Assembly (NCBI GenBank): GCA_951802425.1
Contig: OX637795.1
Span: 4,878,501-4,942,500, forward strand
DNA length: 64,000 nucleotides
Origin: Clavaria fumosa
Taxonomy: Eukaryota > Basidiomycota > Agaricomycetes > Agaricales > Clavariaceae
Reading direction: 5' to 3'
Shown here: piece after piece, positions 42,050 through 54,981 of the stretch
Layout: each line of letters starts with the position of its first letter
Position numbering within the stretch: position 1 is the first letter of the stretch
Made by a program: the position numbers and the translations under genes
The notes under the pieces: generated by a model
Databases searched by the model: none
The model's input: only the letters and a program-made list of their open reading frames with translations
Told to the model about the DNA's origin: nothing

Positions 42050-44005
42050 GTTAAACCTCCAATAGGCAGCCCTAGGGGGTTTCGGACAGTGGATGTACTT
42101 CCACTGTCTTCCAGGGGCATGTTGCCCCTCCATTTGTCCCCTGTCCTCTCCCCCACCCAGAGGCAGCACAGATGTGCACTGTGCCCTATGCACTCTAGCA
42201 GTGCATACATTCGGGGGGTATGGGAGGCTTCTCCCATTCAGCCAGCACTAGCTGGATGTCATCATCTAAGGGGGCATTCCCCTTTCACATGTACTTGTGT
42301 GGGTACATGAGTACAAATTTGTCCCAGAGCTTCTTCAACAGAGACTCTGGCATCAGCAAATGCCTTGATTGTCTGTGCAACTGTCAGTGTTACTTTTGTG
42401 GTCCAGAGTCTGGACCATCACACAGGGAGGACTCTCCCTTTGATGGCCTGCGCATATGCCCCCTTTGAGACAAAGAGGGCCATGGCCATGGCCAGGAACA
42501 GGCACCGCATCCGGGCCTGGGATGGCACACATGCCATTATGGTGTGCCAGATGGCCACCTTGCATGCAAAAGACAGGGGTGAGTCCCCATCTTTATCAAT
42601 GCCAAGGATGGCCACTCTGCCCATCCTTATTTCCTCAACATAGCAGTGCAGGTCTGACACTGCGCCTCTGTCACCTTTTGGATTCATAGGGGGAATTTCC
42701 CCCTTCTCTCCTACAAAGGAGAGCCACAACTCTTGGGGGAGCAACAGCTCTCCAATGTCTATAAACTCCCTCATGGGAGGCACAACTACTGTCATCATTG
42801 CCAGCAGCAATGTCTGGTACAATGGATAGGAGGGTACTCCCCCTCCTGTGACTTCCGAGGGTCCTGTCCTCAGGGATGGGTTGCCCATCCCTCCACTCTC
42901 TTGCAACATCTGCCCTTGCAGATGGCAGGCTACCTGGTCTGCTGATTTCTTGACCCTGGCAGGAACTCTCCAGTTCCTCACCAGCCAGTCCTCAACTGGC
43001 ATGGGTGGCTTAGCCACTGTGGCGTTCTTCTGGGCCTCCTTGACAGCCCATCACATCTTCATCATGGCAGTCATATCATAACTGCCGTCAGGCACTCCAT
43101 GATGCACCTATTGGTTGAGGGCAATCACCTCCTCAACTGTCTTCAACTTGACAACCCATGCACCAGGTTTCATGGACACCCCAGATGGCCAAGGGTAGCC
43201 ATCTGGAGCTCTGTCTGGTTGAGGGGCATTAAAGGGATAACCCCTTGTCAGAGGTGTGAGAACCATCTCTGAGAAAGTTCATTTATGCCTCAGTGAGGCA
43301 TCAGGATTCTGCTGACTGACACCAGCAGGTGGAAGAGGGGGATATCCCTCTTCAAAACTCATGGGGATGTCAATGTCCCCTGTAGGCAGTGCTATGTCCG
43401 CATATGAGACAGTGGTGCGGGCCCATTTTGGGTCCCACTCCAAGGGGTCCCTTTCAGGTCCCTTTCCCTTTGCTGTGGTTCTCAGTGTGGCAAGCTCCTC
43501 ATTGGTGCTTGCCAACTTTTCTGTCAAGGAGAGAATCTTCTCCTGTGCCCCTCTAAGGTCTTCTTCAACCTTGTCCAAATTATCATAAGCTTTTTCAAGC
43601 TTTTGCTGATGACCCACACAAAGGGCACTGCCCTTCTCATTATCCTTGCACAAGTCTTCCAGCTTGCACTGCATCACTTCACCTCAAGCCCCAGCCCAAG
43701 TTTGTGCTTAGCACTTTCCTGCACTTCCTTAAGTGTTTGCTGAAACACTTCATCCAAGTGCAACAGCAACTCGAAGATGTGACAATGGAACCTGATGCAC
43801 TGAGGGCACCAGGATCTGTGAGTGATCACATGAATCATGTGGTCTTGGACCCAGGGGAGGGCCTCCTCCCCTTGTGACAATAACGGCTGGGACAACCCAG
43901 CCATTCTGATGATGCTTGTCAGCAACGAGTTTCCTGGTGCAAGGCCAGGGACAGTGGCAGCAGGGATAGCATGAGGAGATGGGGTCTCCCCATCAGATCA
44001 TCCAT
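42050..44005 (-). pseudogene. Copy II ORFx (decayed)
   Basis: Homologous along its length to the copy I ORFx (51228-53351), with the same start MDD..., coiled coil and PLLPQELWLSFVGEKGEIPP-like core. Many CpG to TpG/CpA changes and several stops; about 210 bp of the 3' end present in copy III is deleted. Confidence 0.8.
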
Positions 44006-44155
44006 GGTTATGGTTGATGGAGAAATAAGAAAAAGAGGGTGGATCCTCTTAAGGTTTCGTACCTGAGCCACCATGTGACTCAACTGTGGCTAATGACCCT
44101 GCGGTCTGGCTCAATCTGTTTACTACCCTGCATGGGTGCTCTGTCTTCACTCTGC

Positions 44156-45908
44156 TCAAGGGTGCCTAGGCAGTGCCCTCCACGATTCCACCCCTTGCAA
44201 TTCAAGGTAGTGGTCTAGAGCTGCTAGCTCTTTGACTCCCATATATGGCTCCCAAGTTGTATCCCCAAGATTCCATTGGACCTCACATTCTAGGTGGCGT
44301 CCTTCCCACCTATGGCCAATAATGGCATCGACCAGCCATTCCTCCTTTGGATCCATTCCAAAGTCATAAAAGACTTTCACTTCATGGTGCAGAAACAACA
44401 TGTTGTTGTTTGGCTCATGTTGCTGTAGCCAGCTGACATGGAACATCGGGTGGATTCTCCTTGACTTTAGTGAGTCAGGGAGCTCCAGCTCGTATGTGGA
44501 TGATTCCAGTCTACATGACCATATTGGGTAAGGCCCAATAAACTAATTCTCCCTCTCTAAATGGGTGCTCTTCCTGTCTATGCTGATTAGCATAAACATC
44601 TGGTGGATGCAACTTTCTATGATCACGTCATGTGCCATTGAAAGGTTGAGTGCAGCCTTCTCTGCGAACATCCTTACTCCTCTGGGCTGTGCCCAGAGGT
44701 TGTCTGGCAACTCTGCCATCATCTGGGGCATATACCCATAGGTTAATTCAAATAGGGTGAACCCCATAGACATGCTTATCAGTGTGTTAATGGCGAACTT
44801 GACCATTGGGATTTGCTCCGCCCAATCTGTCTGGTCTGGCTGGACCACAGATCAGATTGACTGCTCCATCACTCCATCTGTCTGCAGATGGAAAGCTGTG
44901 GACATCCACAGCTTAACACTGAGTAATTGGTGAGTTTCCTGCCAAAAGGCAGATGTGAATCTAGGATCATTGTTGGACACAATCAATCCTGGCAACCCAT
45001 GTAGTCTCACTACATGTGTTAGAAAGAGCCAGGCTAGCTCTGCTGCCATTACCTGTACTGCTGCATCTACCAGGCATAATATTGGTGTTTTACATGCCAA
45101 TGCCTTGATCATCTCCATGCATCTATCATGGAGCGGCCTCCAGTGAAACATTTGCATTTCACTATACAGACTGGCTAATGGGCCAGTATATGCAGACAGA
45201 TTGGGCAGGAACTGTCCAATGTACTGTACTAACCCAAGGAACCTCTGTACCTTGTTAACGCTTGTTGGTGTTTTCCATTTTATCCACTGTAATGTGGATT
45301 CGCCAGGCATCTATTATGTGCCCTAAGCAATCTATGCTCTTTGCATATAATGAGCACTTTTTCTTGCTCAAGAAAAGGCTGGTGCCTTTGAGGGTCTCAA
45401 AGACCATCCCTAAGTGATGCTCATGGTCCTCCAAGGTCTTGGAGAGGGAGAATACATTGTCTAAGTACACATGCACATACTTCCCCAGCTGATGACAAAA
45501 TATGTGCATCATCAGGCACTGAAAGGTAGCAGGGGCATTACATTCCCCTATCTGCATCACCTGTGAGAACATGGTGCCCAAGACGGTCACAAATGCCATC
45601 TTCCACACCTCCTCAGGCTCTATGCATACTTGTTCGTTCGCATCTGATAGGTCAATCTTTGACCTATATGCAGCTCTAGCCATGTCCTCTCTGATCTGAT
45701 CTTGATCAGGCAATGGGGTAATATCCTGTACAGTGTTTGCATTCTGTTTCTGGCAGTCTACAACTGTCTGTAGCAGCGGGTTCCAGCTGCTTTTCAGTAT
45801 ACACAGCATAGGAGCTGCCTGTGATGCTGCTCCTGCTTCCCACCAACTGTTAGTAATGTAAGGGTTCTCAGGGAGCAGCAGTACAGTCAGGCTGAACACA
45901 GTTGACAA
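44156..45908 (-). pseudogene. Copy II pol (decayed, internally deleted)
   Basis: RT N-terminus (ENPYITNSWWEAGAASQAAP) to RT palm (VHVYLDNVFSLS, where copy I has VYLDDVFVFS), then an internal deletion joins the start of RNase H (LVDAAVQ) directly to mid-integrase (MAAELAWLFLTHVVRLHGLP). The C-terminal chromodomain-like segment is retained. CpG-depleted throughout. Confidence 0.85.
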
Positions 45909-46123
45909 TAGTGACTAGCTTATGAAAGCAGAGCAGGGTGAGTGCACTGTATGCAAGCAAGAAAATTGCAGTGCTGGGAGCAGGGCAATCCTGGGGGGCT
46001 CCTGGGGCATAAGGCTGGCCCTTATATCCCTTTTGCCTCCTAGGTTGTCCTTATTTGGACATCTCCTAGTATGGGTTTCCTGTAATTAAAATAATAATAA
46101 TATGATCCCACAGTGTCCACCAA

Positions 46124-47065
46124 TGTTATGGTTCTGGTACTGGGTGCAGTCAGAAATGAGTCACTGAGAGTCATAATGACTCAGACAGGTCCTCAATTCC
46201 TCATGCAGTTGGTCTACAGGACTAGTAGATCCTCCAGTTCCATACCTTCCTGCTAACAGTATTGGAACCAACACTGCTAGCAAGGCATTGCTTTGGGCAG
46301 ATATTATTATTATTAGTAACCTAAGTCACAACATCCCATGGGCTTAGCCATTGATCCCCCATAGTCTGCCTCAACCTAGTATCACTCCACAGGCTGATAC
46401 TATGGCTCAATGACTGACCACTCCATAGGTATTGTACACTTAAGCCAAATCAACATAGATAGGTCAAAAATAGAATGGTAAATAACTAGCTAACCAGTGA
46501 AGGGAGAATTAAGCTAAAGAGTTCATGAGACTCTCCTGGCTTTGTAGACCATTCTAGCTCTATAAACCTTCTCTCAATTCTCAATACTTGGCTAGTTATT
46601 CACTACTTACTCTGATGAATACATTGATACATTGTACAGTAGAGTACCTTGTACCCTATACCAAAATATTCATATCTCGTTCAATACTTACCGCGCCGAG
46701 GGGAGCCGGCACAGGGGGGCTCGTTCGAAGCCTGGGTACCTTTGGGTACCCAGATCATTTGACTAGACTAAGTCCTTAGTCGGTAGACACTACATTTAGC
46801 TTAACTAGACCCTGTCCTTAGTTTAGCTAAATATGTCCTTAGCTCTATGGGGAGCTAGACTCAGACTTAGTCCTCTTAGAGGATAGTGTAATCGATGTAT
46901 GGGTAGGTAAAGATGCCTGGAACGCGAAGTTCCGTCGGCTATTTATACTCAAATTCGTGTACCTACTACATTCGGAAGAATACAACATGGCTCCTTAAGT
47001 AGTAATCCTAACATACCGTTTAAGGACTCTAAATTAAGGTGAATTCAGTGGCTTTACATATCAGG
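46124..47065 (+). repeat. LTR-like repeat D, copy 2, with a 281-bp insertion
   Basis: Matches 34,392-35,052 directly. Positions 46,354-46,634 are extra and are flanked by CATTG on both sides. Without it the copy is also about 659 bp and runs TG...CA. Confidence 0.65.
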
Positions 47066-48136
47066 TAAGATCATAATTTTATCTTATCTCCTCGTTGAGA
47101 TATTTCGTCTCGAACATTCCAGCTTATCTAAAAATAATCATATTGAGTCATACTGACTCAATATCGGCGATCTAACGCCAGGAGAATGCGGGGAAACACC
47201 CCGCAGTCTCTCCCGATCATTTCCGCGGCTTTCTGGACACTTCTAGACCCCAATCGCGACCTTATCTCGTTCTCACCTCATTTAGTCTTATCTGTCTCAT
47301 TCTGCAATAGCACAGAATTACTAATAGAACATGACTCATGCTCTACTAGACCCTATTCTAGTCCTAGTTGAGCTTAGCCAAGTTTCCAGGCCAAGATAGG
47401 ACAAAGGGAGGACTGCGCATCCAATGGACAAAGGTCGCGAAGTGTGCATCCTTCACCTGGGAGGAGTACTCCTAATCAGGCAAAGTGGGCGGTGATGGCA
47501 TCAGTGCCAACCGCTTCCCACGCCCCAACTTGGTCACTGTGGGAATGTCATCACCTCTCTGGGTTCCGATCGCCCGATCGAGGCCCCGATCACAATCACT
47601 TGGCCCCACAACACCAGAATGGTGCCAAACTCGCACCAGTGAGTTCGCGACCCTGTAGCCTAGCCGCAAAAGCTCTGCACCTCTCGTAAACTCGCGCATA
47701 TGACCTTACGAACCCTGCCGACATTTCTGTCCGTTCAGAATTTCATATTTCCTATCTCCCTTGGTGTTATTTCGATGTCTACTCAGATGAGGCCCAGAGC
47801 AATGTTTCTTAGTTTAAGGAATGAAAAACTGTTGTTTCCTTTTGCAACTCTTGGAATAAGGGTTATCAGTGAATGGAAATTGAACGGTATTAACCGCATC
47901 TCTGTGCGATTCTTAGTTCTCGCTGTAGAGCCTCATCTTTCTCTGAGTGTAGATTCCCAGTACTTTTACTTTAAACACCAAATCAAAAGTGGTTTCCATA
48001 ACTATTGGTACATAGGCGTGTGTGGATAGGGCAGTAGGCATATTAGGCTAATGAGACGCATAACTGGAGGGCCCTGGACAAGGAGGAAGCCTAGACATGA
48101 GAAGGTAAGCATACAATATCCTAACAGAAAGTGAAC
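47066..48136. other. Unassigned CpG-containing DNA
   Basis: About 1.07 kb without a recognisable gene. A 109-codon frame at 47,700-48,029 has no recognisable motif. CpG is not depleted here, unlike the flanking repeats. Confidence 0.35.
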
Positions 48137-51061
48137 TGTTATATTACTAACGGTTGGTGGGAGGCAGGAGCGGCATCGCAAGCAGCTCCTATGTTATGCA
48201 TACCAAAAAGCAGCTGGAACCCGCTGCTACGGACAGTTGTAGACTGTCGGAAACGGAATGCGAACACAGTATGGGATATTACCCCGTTGCCTGATCAGGA
48301 CCAGATCAGGCAGGACGTGGCTAGAGCTGTGTATAGGTCAAAGATTGACCTATCAGATGTGTACGAGCAAGTACGCGTAGAGCCTGAGGACGTGTGGAAG
48401 ACGGTGTTCGCGACCGTCTTGGGCACCATGTTCTCACAGGTGATGCAGATAGGGGATTGTAATGCCCCTGCTACCTTCCAGCGCCTGATGACGCACATAT
48501 TTTGTCATCAATTGGGAAAGTACGTGCATGTGTACTTAGACGATGTATTCGTCTTCTCCAAGACCTTGGAGGACCATGAGCATCACTTAAAGACAGTCTT
48601 TGAGACCCTCAAAGGCGCGAGCCTTTTCTTGAGCAAGAAGAAGTGCTTGTTATACGCGAAGAGCGTAGATTGCTTAGGGCATATTATAGATGCCCGAGGA
48701 ATCCACATCACCGTGGATAAAGTGGATAAAATCTGTAACTGGAAAACGCCGACAAGCGTTAACGAGGTGCAGAGGTTCCTCGGATTAGTACAGTACATCG
48801 GACAGTTCATGCCCGATCTGTCCGCTTACACTGGCCCTTTGGTTAGTCTGTGTAGTGAAACGCAAATGTTTCACTGGAGACCACTCCATGACAAGTGCAT
48901 GGAGATGATTAAGGCATTGGTGTGTAAAACGCCAATATTACGCCCAGTAGACGCGGCAGTACAGGAGCCAATCTGGCTCGTGTGCGACGCGTCAGTGTCG
49001 GGCGTAGGGGCCATGTATGGCCAGGGAAAGACAAGGGAAACCTGCCGTCCGGCAGGGTTTATGTCTAAAAGGTTCAGCCCAGCCCAGTTTAGTTACAAAA
49101 CCTGGGACCGGGAGGCCTTAGCGATTGTCGAATCGCTACAGAAATGGGAGGATAAACTCCTCGGTAGATGAATCAATGTGGTCACAGACCACGAAGCGCT
49201 GGGGTTCTTTAGGAACCAAACGCGCTTGTCTGGCCGGCAGGCCAGGTGGATGGAATATATGGAGAGGTTTGACTACTCCATCACTTACATTAAAGGCAAG
49301 AGCAACAAAGTTGTGGATGGCCTTTCGCGTTACCATATGAGTGACGCGACAGATGAGATTCATCCGGATCACAAGTACGTGAAGGCGGACGTTCGCCTTG
49401 ATCCTGAAGGGGATGAGTTGCCCCGCGGACGCCTGGAGGAGGTGCGCGCACTACGAGTACGCGCACCTGCCGCGGACCAGGAGACCGAGCAGGAGCAACC
49501 GCCGCCTGTGCCCCAAGCGGACGGGGAGGTGAGGGACGAGACGCTCGTGCCCTTAAGGCCCCGCGTGGAAAGGGGGGATAGCAGGATGCTGCAAAGCATC
49601 CGTGACGGCTATGAACAGGATCGCCTGTTCAAAATAATTCTGGAGAAACCAGGAAACTACACCGGTTTTAAGATCAGGGATGACCTGATCTTCGCTGAGA
49701 ATAAAAAGGGAGACGAGGTGCTCTGCGTGCCTCGTACCCTTCATGAAGGGAAAAGCATCCCTGGGAGAATAATCCAGGAAGCCCATGCGGTCCTAGGACA
49801 CATGGGGTCGCGGATAACGATGGATTACGTCCGCCGTTACTACTGGTGGCCATCGGTGTCTAAAGACATCGATAAGTTTTGCTCGTCGTGCCAGACGAGC
49901 AAGACTTCCCCTCAGAAGCCACAAGGGCTTCTACACACCCTCCCGATCCCCAGGTGGCCCTGGGAATCAATAGGAATGGACTTCGTAGGTCCATTTCCTA
50001 TGTCGAAAGAGGCAGACTACCTCTGGGTGGTGATCTGCCACCTCACTTCACTGGTACACCTAGTACCAGTTACCGTTTCAGTAACGGCAGCAGAGCTAGC
50101 CTGGCTCTTCCTAACCCATGTAGTGAGACTGCATGGGTTGCCAGGATCGATTGTGTCCGATCATGATCCGAGATTTACGTCTGCCTTTTGGCAGGAAACA
50201 CACCGACTACTCGGTGTCAAGCTGCAGATGTCCACAGCTTTCCATCCGCAGACAGATGGAGCGACGGAACGGTCGATCCGATCCGTGTCTCAGATCCTCC
50301 GATCTGTGGTCCAACCGGACCAGACAGACTGGGCGGAGCAAATCCCAATGGTCGAGTTCGCCATTAACGCGTCAATAAGCGCGTCGACGGGGTTTGCCCC
50401 GTTTGAGCTCACCTATGGGTACATGCCCCAGATGATGGCAGAGTTGCCAGATGACCTCCGGGCGGTGCCCAGAGGGGTACGGATGTTCGCGGAGAAAGCC
50501 ACGCTCAACCTTGCAATGGTGCACGATGCGATTATAGAAAGTCGCATCCACCAGATGTTTTACGCTAACCAGCGTAGACGGGCAGAGCACCTGTTTAGAG
50601 AGGGAGAATTAGTCTACCTCTCAACAGAGAACTTGAATCTCCCTAAAAAACAAGCTAGAAAGCTCATGCCGAAGTTTATTGGGCCATACCCAATACGGTC
50701 ATGTAGACCGGAATCGTCTACGTACGAGCTGGAGCTCCCCGACTCGCTAAGGTCGAGGAGAATCCATCCAACGTTCCATGTCAGCCGGTTGCGGCGACAT
50801 GAACCAAATGACGACGCGTTGTTTCTGTGTCGTGAAGTGAAAGTCTTTTATGACTTTGGTGTGGATCCAAAGGAGGAATGGCTAGTAGATGCCATTATTG
50901 GCCATAGGTGGGAAGGCCGCCACCTGGAATGCGAGGTTCGATGGAACCTCGGGGATACAACCTGGGAGCCGTACATGGGGGTCAAAGAGCTGGCTGCTCT
51001 AGACCATTACCTTGAACTACAAGGTGTAGACTCATGGAGGGCGCTACCTAGGCGCCCTTGA
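48137..51061 (+). pseudogene. Copy I pol: RT, RNase H, integrase, chromodomain
   Basis: RT from ITNGWWEAG with KYVHVYLDDVFVFSK as the catalytic YLDD. RNase H: WLVCDASVSG, WDREALAIVES, VTDHEALGFF. A single in-frame TGA at 49169-49171 interrupts it, where copy IV reads CAG. Integrase: HAVLGHMGSR and CSSCQTSK (HHCC), WESIGMDFVGPF, SIVSDHDPRF, STAFHPQTDGATERSIR. The C-terminus has a chromodomain-like DAIIGHRWEGRHLECEVRWN, then LGDTTWEPY. gag and protease are missing because the 5' part is absent. The best-preserved pol of this family in the window. Confidence 0.9.
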
Positions 51062-51227
51062 GCAGAGCGCGGACGGAGCGCCTGCGCGGAGTAGTAAACG
51101 CGATCGAGCCAGACCACTGGGTCATTAGCCACAGTGATTAAGTCATGTGGTGGCTCCACCGTAAGGTACAAAACCTTAAGAGGGCCTGCCCTCTTTTTCT
51201 CTTTTTCTTCATCAACCATTTGTTACA

Positions 51228-53351
51228 ATGGATGATCCGATGGGGGAAACCCCATCTCCTCGTGCTACCCGCGCCGCCGCTGCTACCGCTGCCGCCTCTC
51301 CCACTACCACCGCTACCGCCGCCATCCCTGGCCTCGCGCCAGGGATCTCGCTGCTGATGAGCATCGTCGGAACGGCTGGGTTGTCCCAGCCGTCGTTGTC
51401 GCAAGGGGAGGAAACTCTCCCCTGGGTCCAGGATCGCATGATCCATGCGATCACCCACGGATCCTGGTGCACTCAGTGTATCGGATTCCATCGTCACATC
51501 TTCGAGTCGCTGCTGCACTCGGATGAAGCGTTTCAATAAACGCTTAAGGAAGCGCAGGAAAGCGCTAGGCATGAGCTCGAGCCGGAGCTCAGAATGATAC
51601 AGTGCAAGTTGGATGACTTGCATGAAGAGTATGAGAGGGGCAATGCCCTTTGCGCCGGGCACCAGCAAAAGCTTGAAAAAGCTTACGATAGCCTGGATAA
51701 GGTCGAGGCTGACCTTAGAAAGGCGAAGGAGAAGGTTCTCTCCTTGACAGAAAAGTTGGTAAGCGCCAATGAGGAGCTCGCCGCAGTGCGAACGGCGGCG
51801 AAAGGGAAGGGACCTGACAGGGATCCTTTGGAGCGGGACCCTAAAAGGGCCCGCACTGCTGTCTCATACGCGGACATAGTGCCACCTATGGGGGACGTGG
51901 ACGTCCCCATGAACATTGAGGAGGGGTATCCCCCTCTTCCACCTGCTGGTGTTAGCCAGCAGAACCCCGATGCCTCACTGAGGCATAAACGAACGTTTGC
52001 GGAGACGGTGCTTGCACCTCCGACAAAGGGTTATCCCTTTAATGCCCCCCGCCCGGACAGGGCTCCGGATGGCTATCCCTGGCCATCGGGGATGTCCATC
52101 AAGCCCGGTGCGTGGGCTGTCGAGTTGAAGACGGTTGAGGAGGTGATAGCCCTCAACCAGCAGGCGCATCATGGAGCACCTGACAGCAGTTATGATATGA
52201 CTGCCGTAATGGAGATGTGATGGGCCATTAAGGAGGCCCAGAAGAACGCGGCAGCGGGAAAGCTGCCTACGCCAGTTGAGGACTGGCTGTTGAGGAACTG
52301 GAGAGTTCCTGCCGGCGTCGAGAAATTGGCAGACCGGGTGGCACGCCATCTGCAGGGGCAGATGTTGCGAGAGAGCAGAGGGATGGGCGACCCATCCCTG
52401 AGGGCAGGACCCTTGGAAGTCGCAGGAGGGGGAGCACCCTCCTATCCGTCATACCAGACATTGCTGCTGACAGCGGCAAGAGTGGTTGCGCCTCCCATTA
52501 GGGAGTTTGTAGAGACCGGGGAGCCATTGCTCCCCCAAGAGCTGTGGCTCTCCCTTGTAGGGGAGAAGGGAGAAATTCCCCCTATGAACCCGAAAGGCGA
52601 CAGAGGCGCAGTGTCAGACCTGTGCTGTTGGGCCGCCGACATAAGGATGGGCAGAGTGGCCGTCCTTGGTATTGATAAGGACGGGGACTCACCCCTGTCC
52701 TTTGCACGCAAGGTGGCCATTTGGCGTACCATAATGGCATGCGCACCGTCCCGGGCCCGAATGCGGCGCCCATTTCTAGCTATGGCTGTAGCCCTCTTTG
52801 TGTCAAAGGGGGCGTACGCGCAGGCCATTAAAGGGAGAGTCCTCCCTGCACGACGTTCCAGGCACTGGAACACAAAGATAACGCCAACCATCACGCAGAC
52901 GATTGAGGCGTTTGTAGACGCCGGAGTCTCCATTGGGGAAATGGAGCTCTGGGACGAATTTGTACTCGCGTGGGCACGCGAGTACGTGCGAAAGGGGAAT
53001 GCCCCCTTGGATGATGATATCCAGCTAGCGCTGGGTGAACAGGAGAAGCCTCCCATACCGCCCCGGACATATGCACTGCTAGAGTGCATAGGGCACGGGG
53101 CGCGTCCGTGCCATCTTCGATTAAGCGAGAAGGCAGGAGACGAACGGAGGGGCGATGCGCCCCTTGAAGATGGTGGAAGCACATCCACCGTTAGGAACCC
53201 CCTAGGGCTACCTATTGGGGGTTTAACAATATCCCAGACAGAGGGTGCGGGGCCCTCTCAAAAACAAAAGAAAGCAGCTAAGTCATCAGCCGCGAAGAGG
53301 CCTGTTGTGTCGTCGCCCGACTGGAGCGACTACGAGCAGGGCTCGGACTAA
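51228..53351 (+). pseudogene. Copy I ORFx: coiled-coil protein encoded 3' of pol
   Basis: A frame of 708 codons with two nonsense codons (TAA at 51537-51539, TGA at 52218-52220; copies II and III read Arg at the second). Layout: Ala/Thr-rich N-terminus, a conserved segment around SLSQGEETLPWVQDRMIHAI with CTQC, a coiled coil (about 120-190), a basic KGKGPDRDPLERDPKRAR stretch, a Pro-rich part, a conserved core (PLLPQELWLSLVGEKGEIPP, then GRVAVLGIDKDGDSPLSFA), and a C-terminal CIGHGARPCH motif with a Lys-rich tail. I recognise no family. It occupies the env-like position between pol and the 3' LTR and is found in the same place in copies II and III, so it belongs to the element. A displaced gag is one possibility. 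Confidence 0.8.
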
Positions 53352-53647
53352 GCGTCCGAGCTCTTTAAAAACATATGCCTACCCTGCAGGACGAGACAGC
53401 GGCACTTGGGGCACCCCCCACCGGGGCGTGCCGCTCGTGACACGCTGTCCAACTGGGGGCAGGTCATGCAGACCACCGGGTAGGACCCGTCAGCACCAGG
53501 CGAAGGCCCCAGGAGGGGATCGCGACCTGTGACATGGCGGTAACCTTGCCCAAGGGGATGCACCCTTTGTAACATTATTCTACTTCTGCTCATTGTCCCG
53601 CGCCGCCCACGCATTGCCTCTGGTTGGGGCCTCTCTGGAGGGGAGGG

Positions 53648-53874
53648 TGTAAGGCTATAGGCCTTTTCTATTCTTTTATTACATAATATACATACCATAA
53701 TAGTCTACTAGCATAGCTGCTTAGGCTATGCTTACCTCAGCGGCCCCTAGAGGGCTGCTCACCTATATATATATCATGTTGCGACTGTACAGAGAGGGTA
53801 GATCCCTCTTCATAGAACTACCATACTCAATATACAGTTGAGTCCAGTTCTTTTGAGGGATAGAAAGTATTACA
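53648..53874 (+). repeat. Copy I 3' LTR (227 bp) with polypurine tract
   Basis: It starts TGTAAGGCTATAGG and ends GAAAGTATTACA (TGTAA/TTACA inverted ends). GGAGGGGAGGG directly precedes it. Confidence 0.85.
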
Positions 53875-54186
53875 GACAAGTTGGGAAATGCTCCAGCATC
53901 TCAAGGCATGTAGGGAGATTCTTGAGTTGCGATATTGCCATAGATACCAATACTGATACCTGTACCATGGATGAACTCCCCTTATACACGGTTCTGTCAT
54001 CTATTTCTTCTGCTGCCTTTTTGATTTCCGTTGTTATTCTGCAAATTAGCAATACCCCTGTACCCACACTTGTAGATTGTGGAGCTACCGAATGTTTCGT
54101 TTTGCCCGACTTTACACCTTTGAAATTCCATTCAACACTAACCCGCCCTATACAACTTAGGCTATTTGACGGGTCCATCGCAGGAC
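53875..54186 (+). pseudogene. G2 copy 2: protease fragment
   Basis: Nearly identical to about 37,339-37,650 of G2 copy 1, including LVDCGATECFV. Cut on the left by the copy I insertion and on the right, after CAGGACT, by R652 copy D. Confidence 0.85.
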
Positions 54187-54329
54187 TAATAGCATAGTCC
54201 TTGTGCAGATGGAGTATCTGCACTTTCTTTCACTGCAAGCTAACCACTCAAGCTAGTCTTTTGAAATTTTGTGTGCCTATATCTACCCCTCTAATCCTCA
54301 ATTTCCATGGTTTACATTTTCCCAAAACT
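54187..54329 (+). repeat. R652 copy D, truncated (143 bp)
   Basis: It begins AATAGCATAGTCC and stops at CCCAAAACT, where copy E starts. Confidence 0.85.
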
Positions 54330-54981
54330 AACAGCATAGTCCTTGTGCAGATGGAGTATCTGCGCTTTCTTTCACTGCAAGCTAACCGCTCAAGCTAGTC
54401 ATTTGAAATTTTGTGTGCCTATATCTACCCCTCTAATCCTCAATTTCCATGGTTTACATTTTCCCAAAACTCATTTCCCAATGCATGCCAAAGCTGCTGA
54501 CCAACCCAGTCAAAATTCTCCCATTTATCAAAACCAACCATAGGATTCCAAAACAAATGCAATGCTATACTGGGCCATCCCATACCTATCATATTCCATC
54601 CCTCTCTCCCCCCTCCCATCACCCACAAAGCAACAATTCCAGCATATAGTCAGAATCCAGTTCTCACATCCTCACACAAGTTTGTACTTGTTGGTGGCAC
54701 CTAATCAAATGGGATCACATTGAAAGATTGAGTATAGTGCATGAATAATACACCCTGACTTTGTTTCAATTACTCTGCCACATCCAGGACTACAGTTGCC
54801 TTCCTACAAACCTAAACAACACAAGTACCCATACAAGTTTGCAGGCCTCACAGCACAAGATCTAACCATGAAAATCTCTTGAAATTGATCATGGATGCTC
54901 TAAATGATGACCACTATCATATAACATGCTAAACAGACTAAACTGTTTTTCTGCGAATGGTCCCTTGTTGCTCCTATCCTA
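54330..54981 (+). repeat. R652 copy E, full-length
   Basis: AACAGCATAGTCC...CTCCTATCCT, about 652 bp. It is followed by a further partial unit (54,982-55,050) in which the first 21 bp are joined to an internal part of the repeat by a deletion. Confidence 0.85.

Larger units (their letters stand above)
48137..53874 (+). mobile_element. Copy I: CpG-rich Ty3/gypsy element, 5'-truncated, with a third ORF
   Basis: It starts abruptly inside RT and keeps RT-RNase H-integrase-chromodomain, then ORFx, a purine tract and a 227-bp 3' LTR. It inserted into a second copy of G2, whose protease resumes at GACAAGTTGGG right after the LTR. Only three nonsense codons were found in about 5 kb of coding sequence. 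Confidence 0.85.

Noticed and set aside
47700..48029. 109-codon plus-strand frame as a gene
   Set aside because: No motif, no flanking splice or homology evidence, and located in unassigned repeat-rich DNA.
52442..53188. 248-codon minus-strand frame opposite ORFx
   Set aside because: The plus-strand frame is conserved in copies II and III with matching layout; the antisense frame is not.
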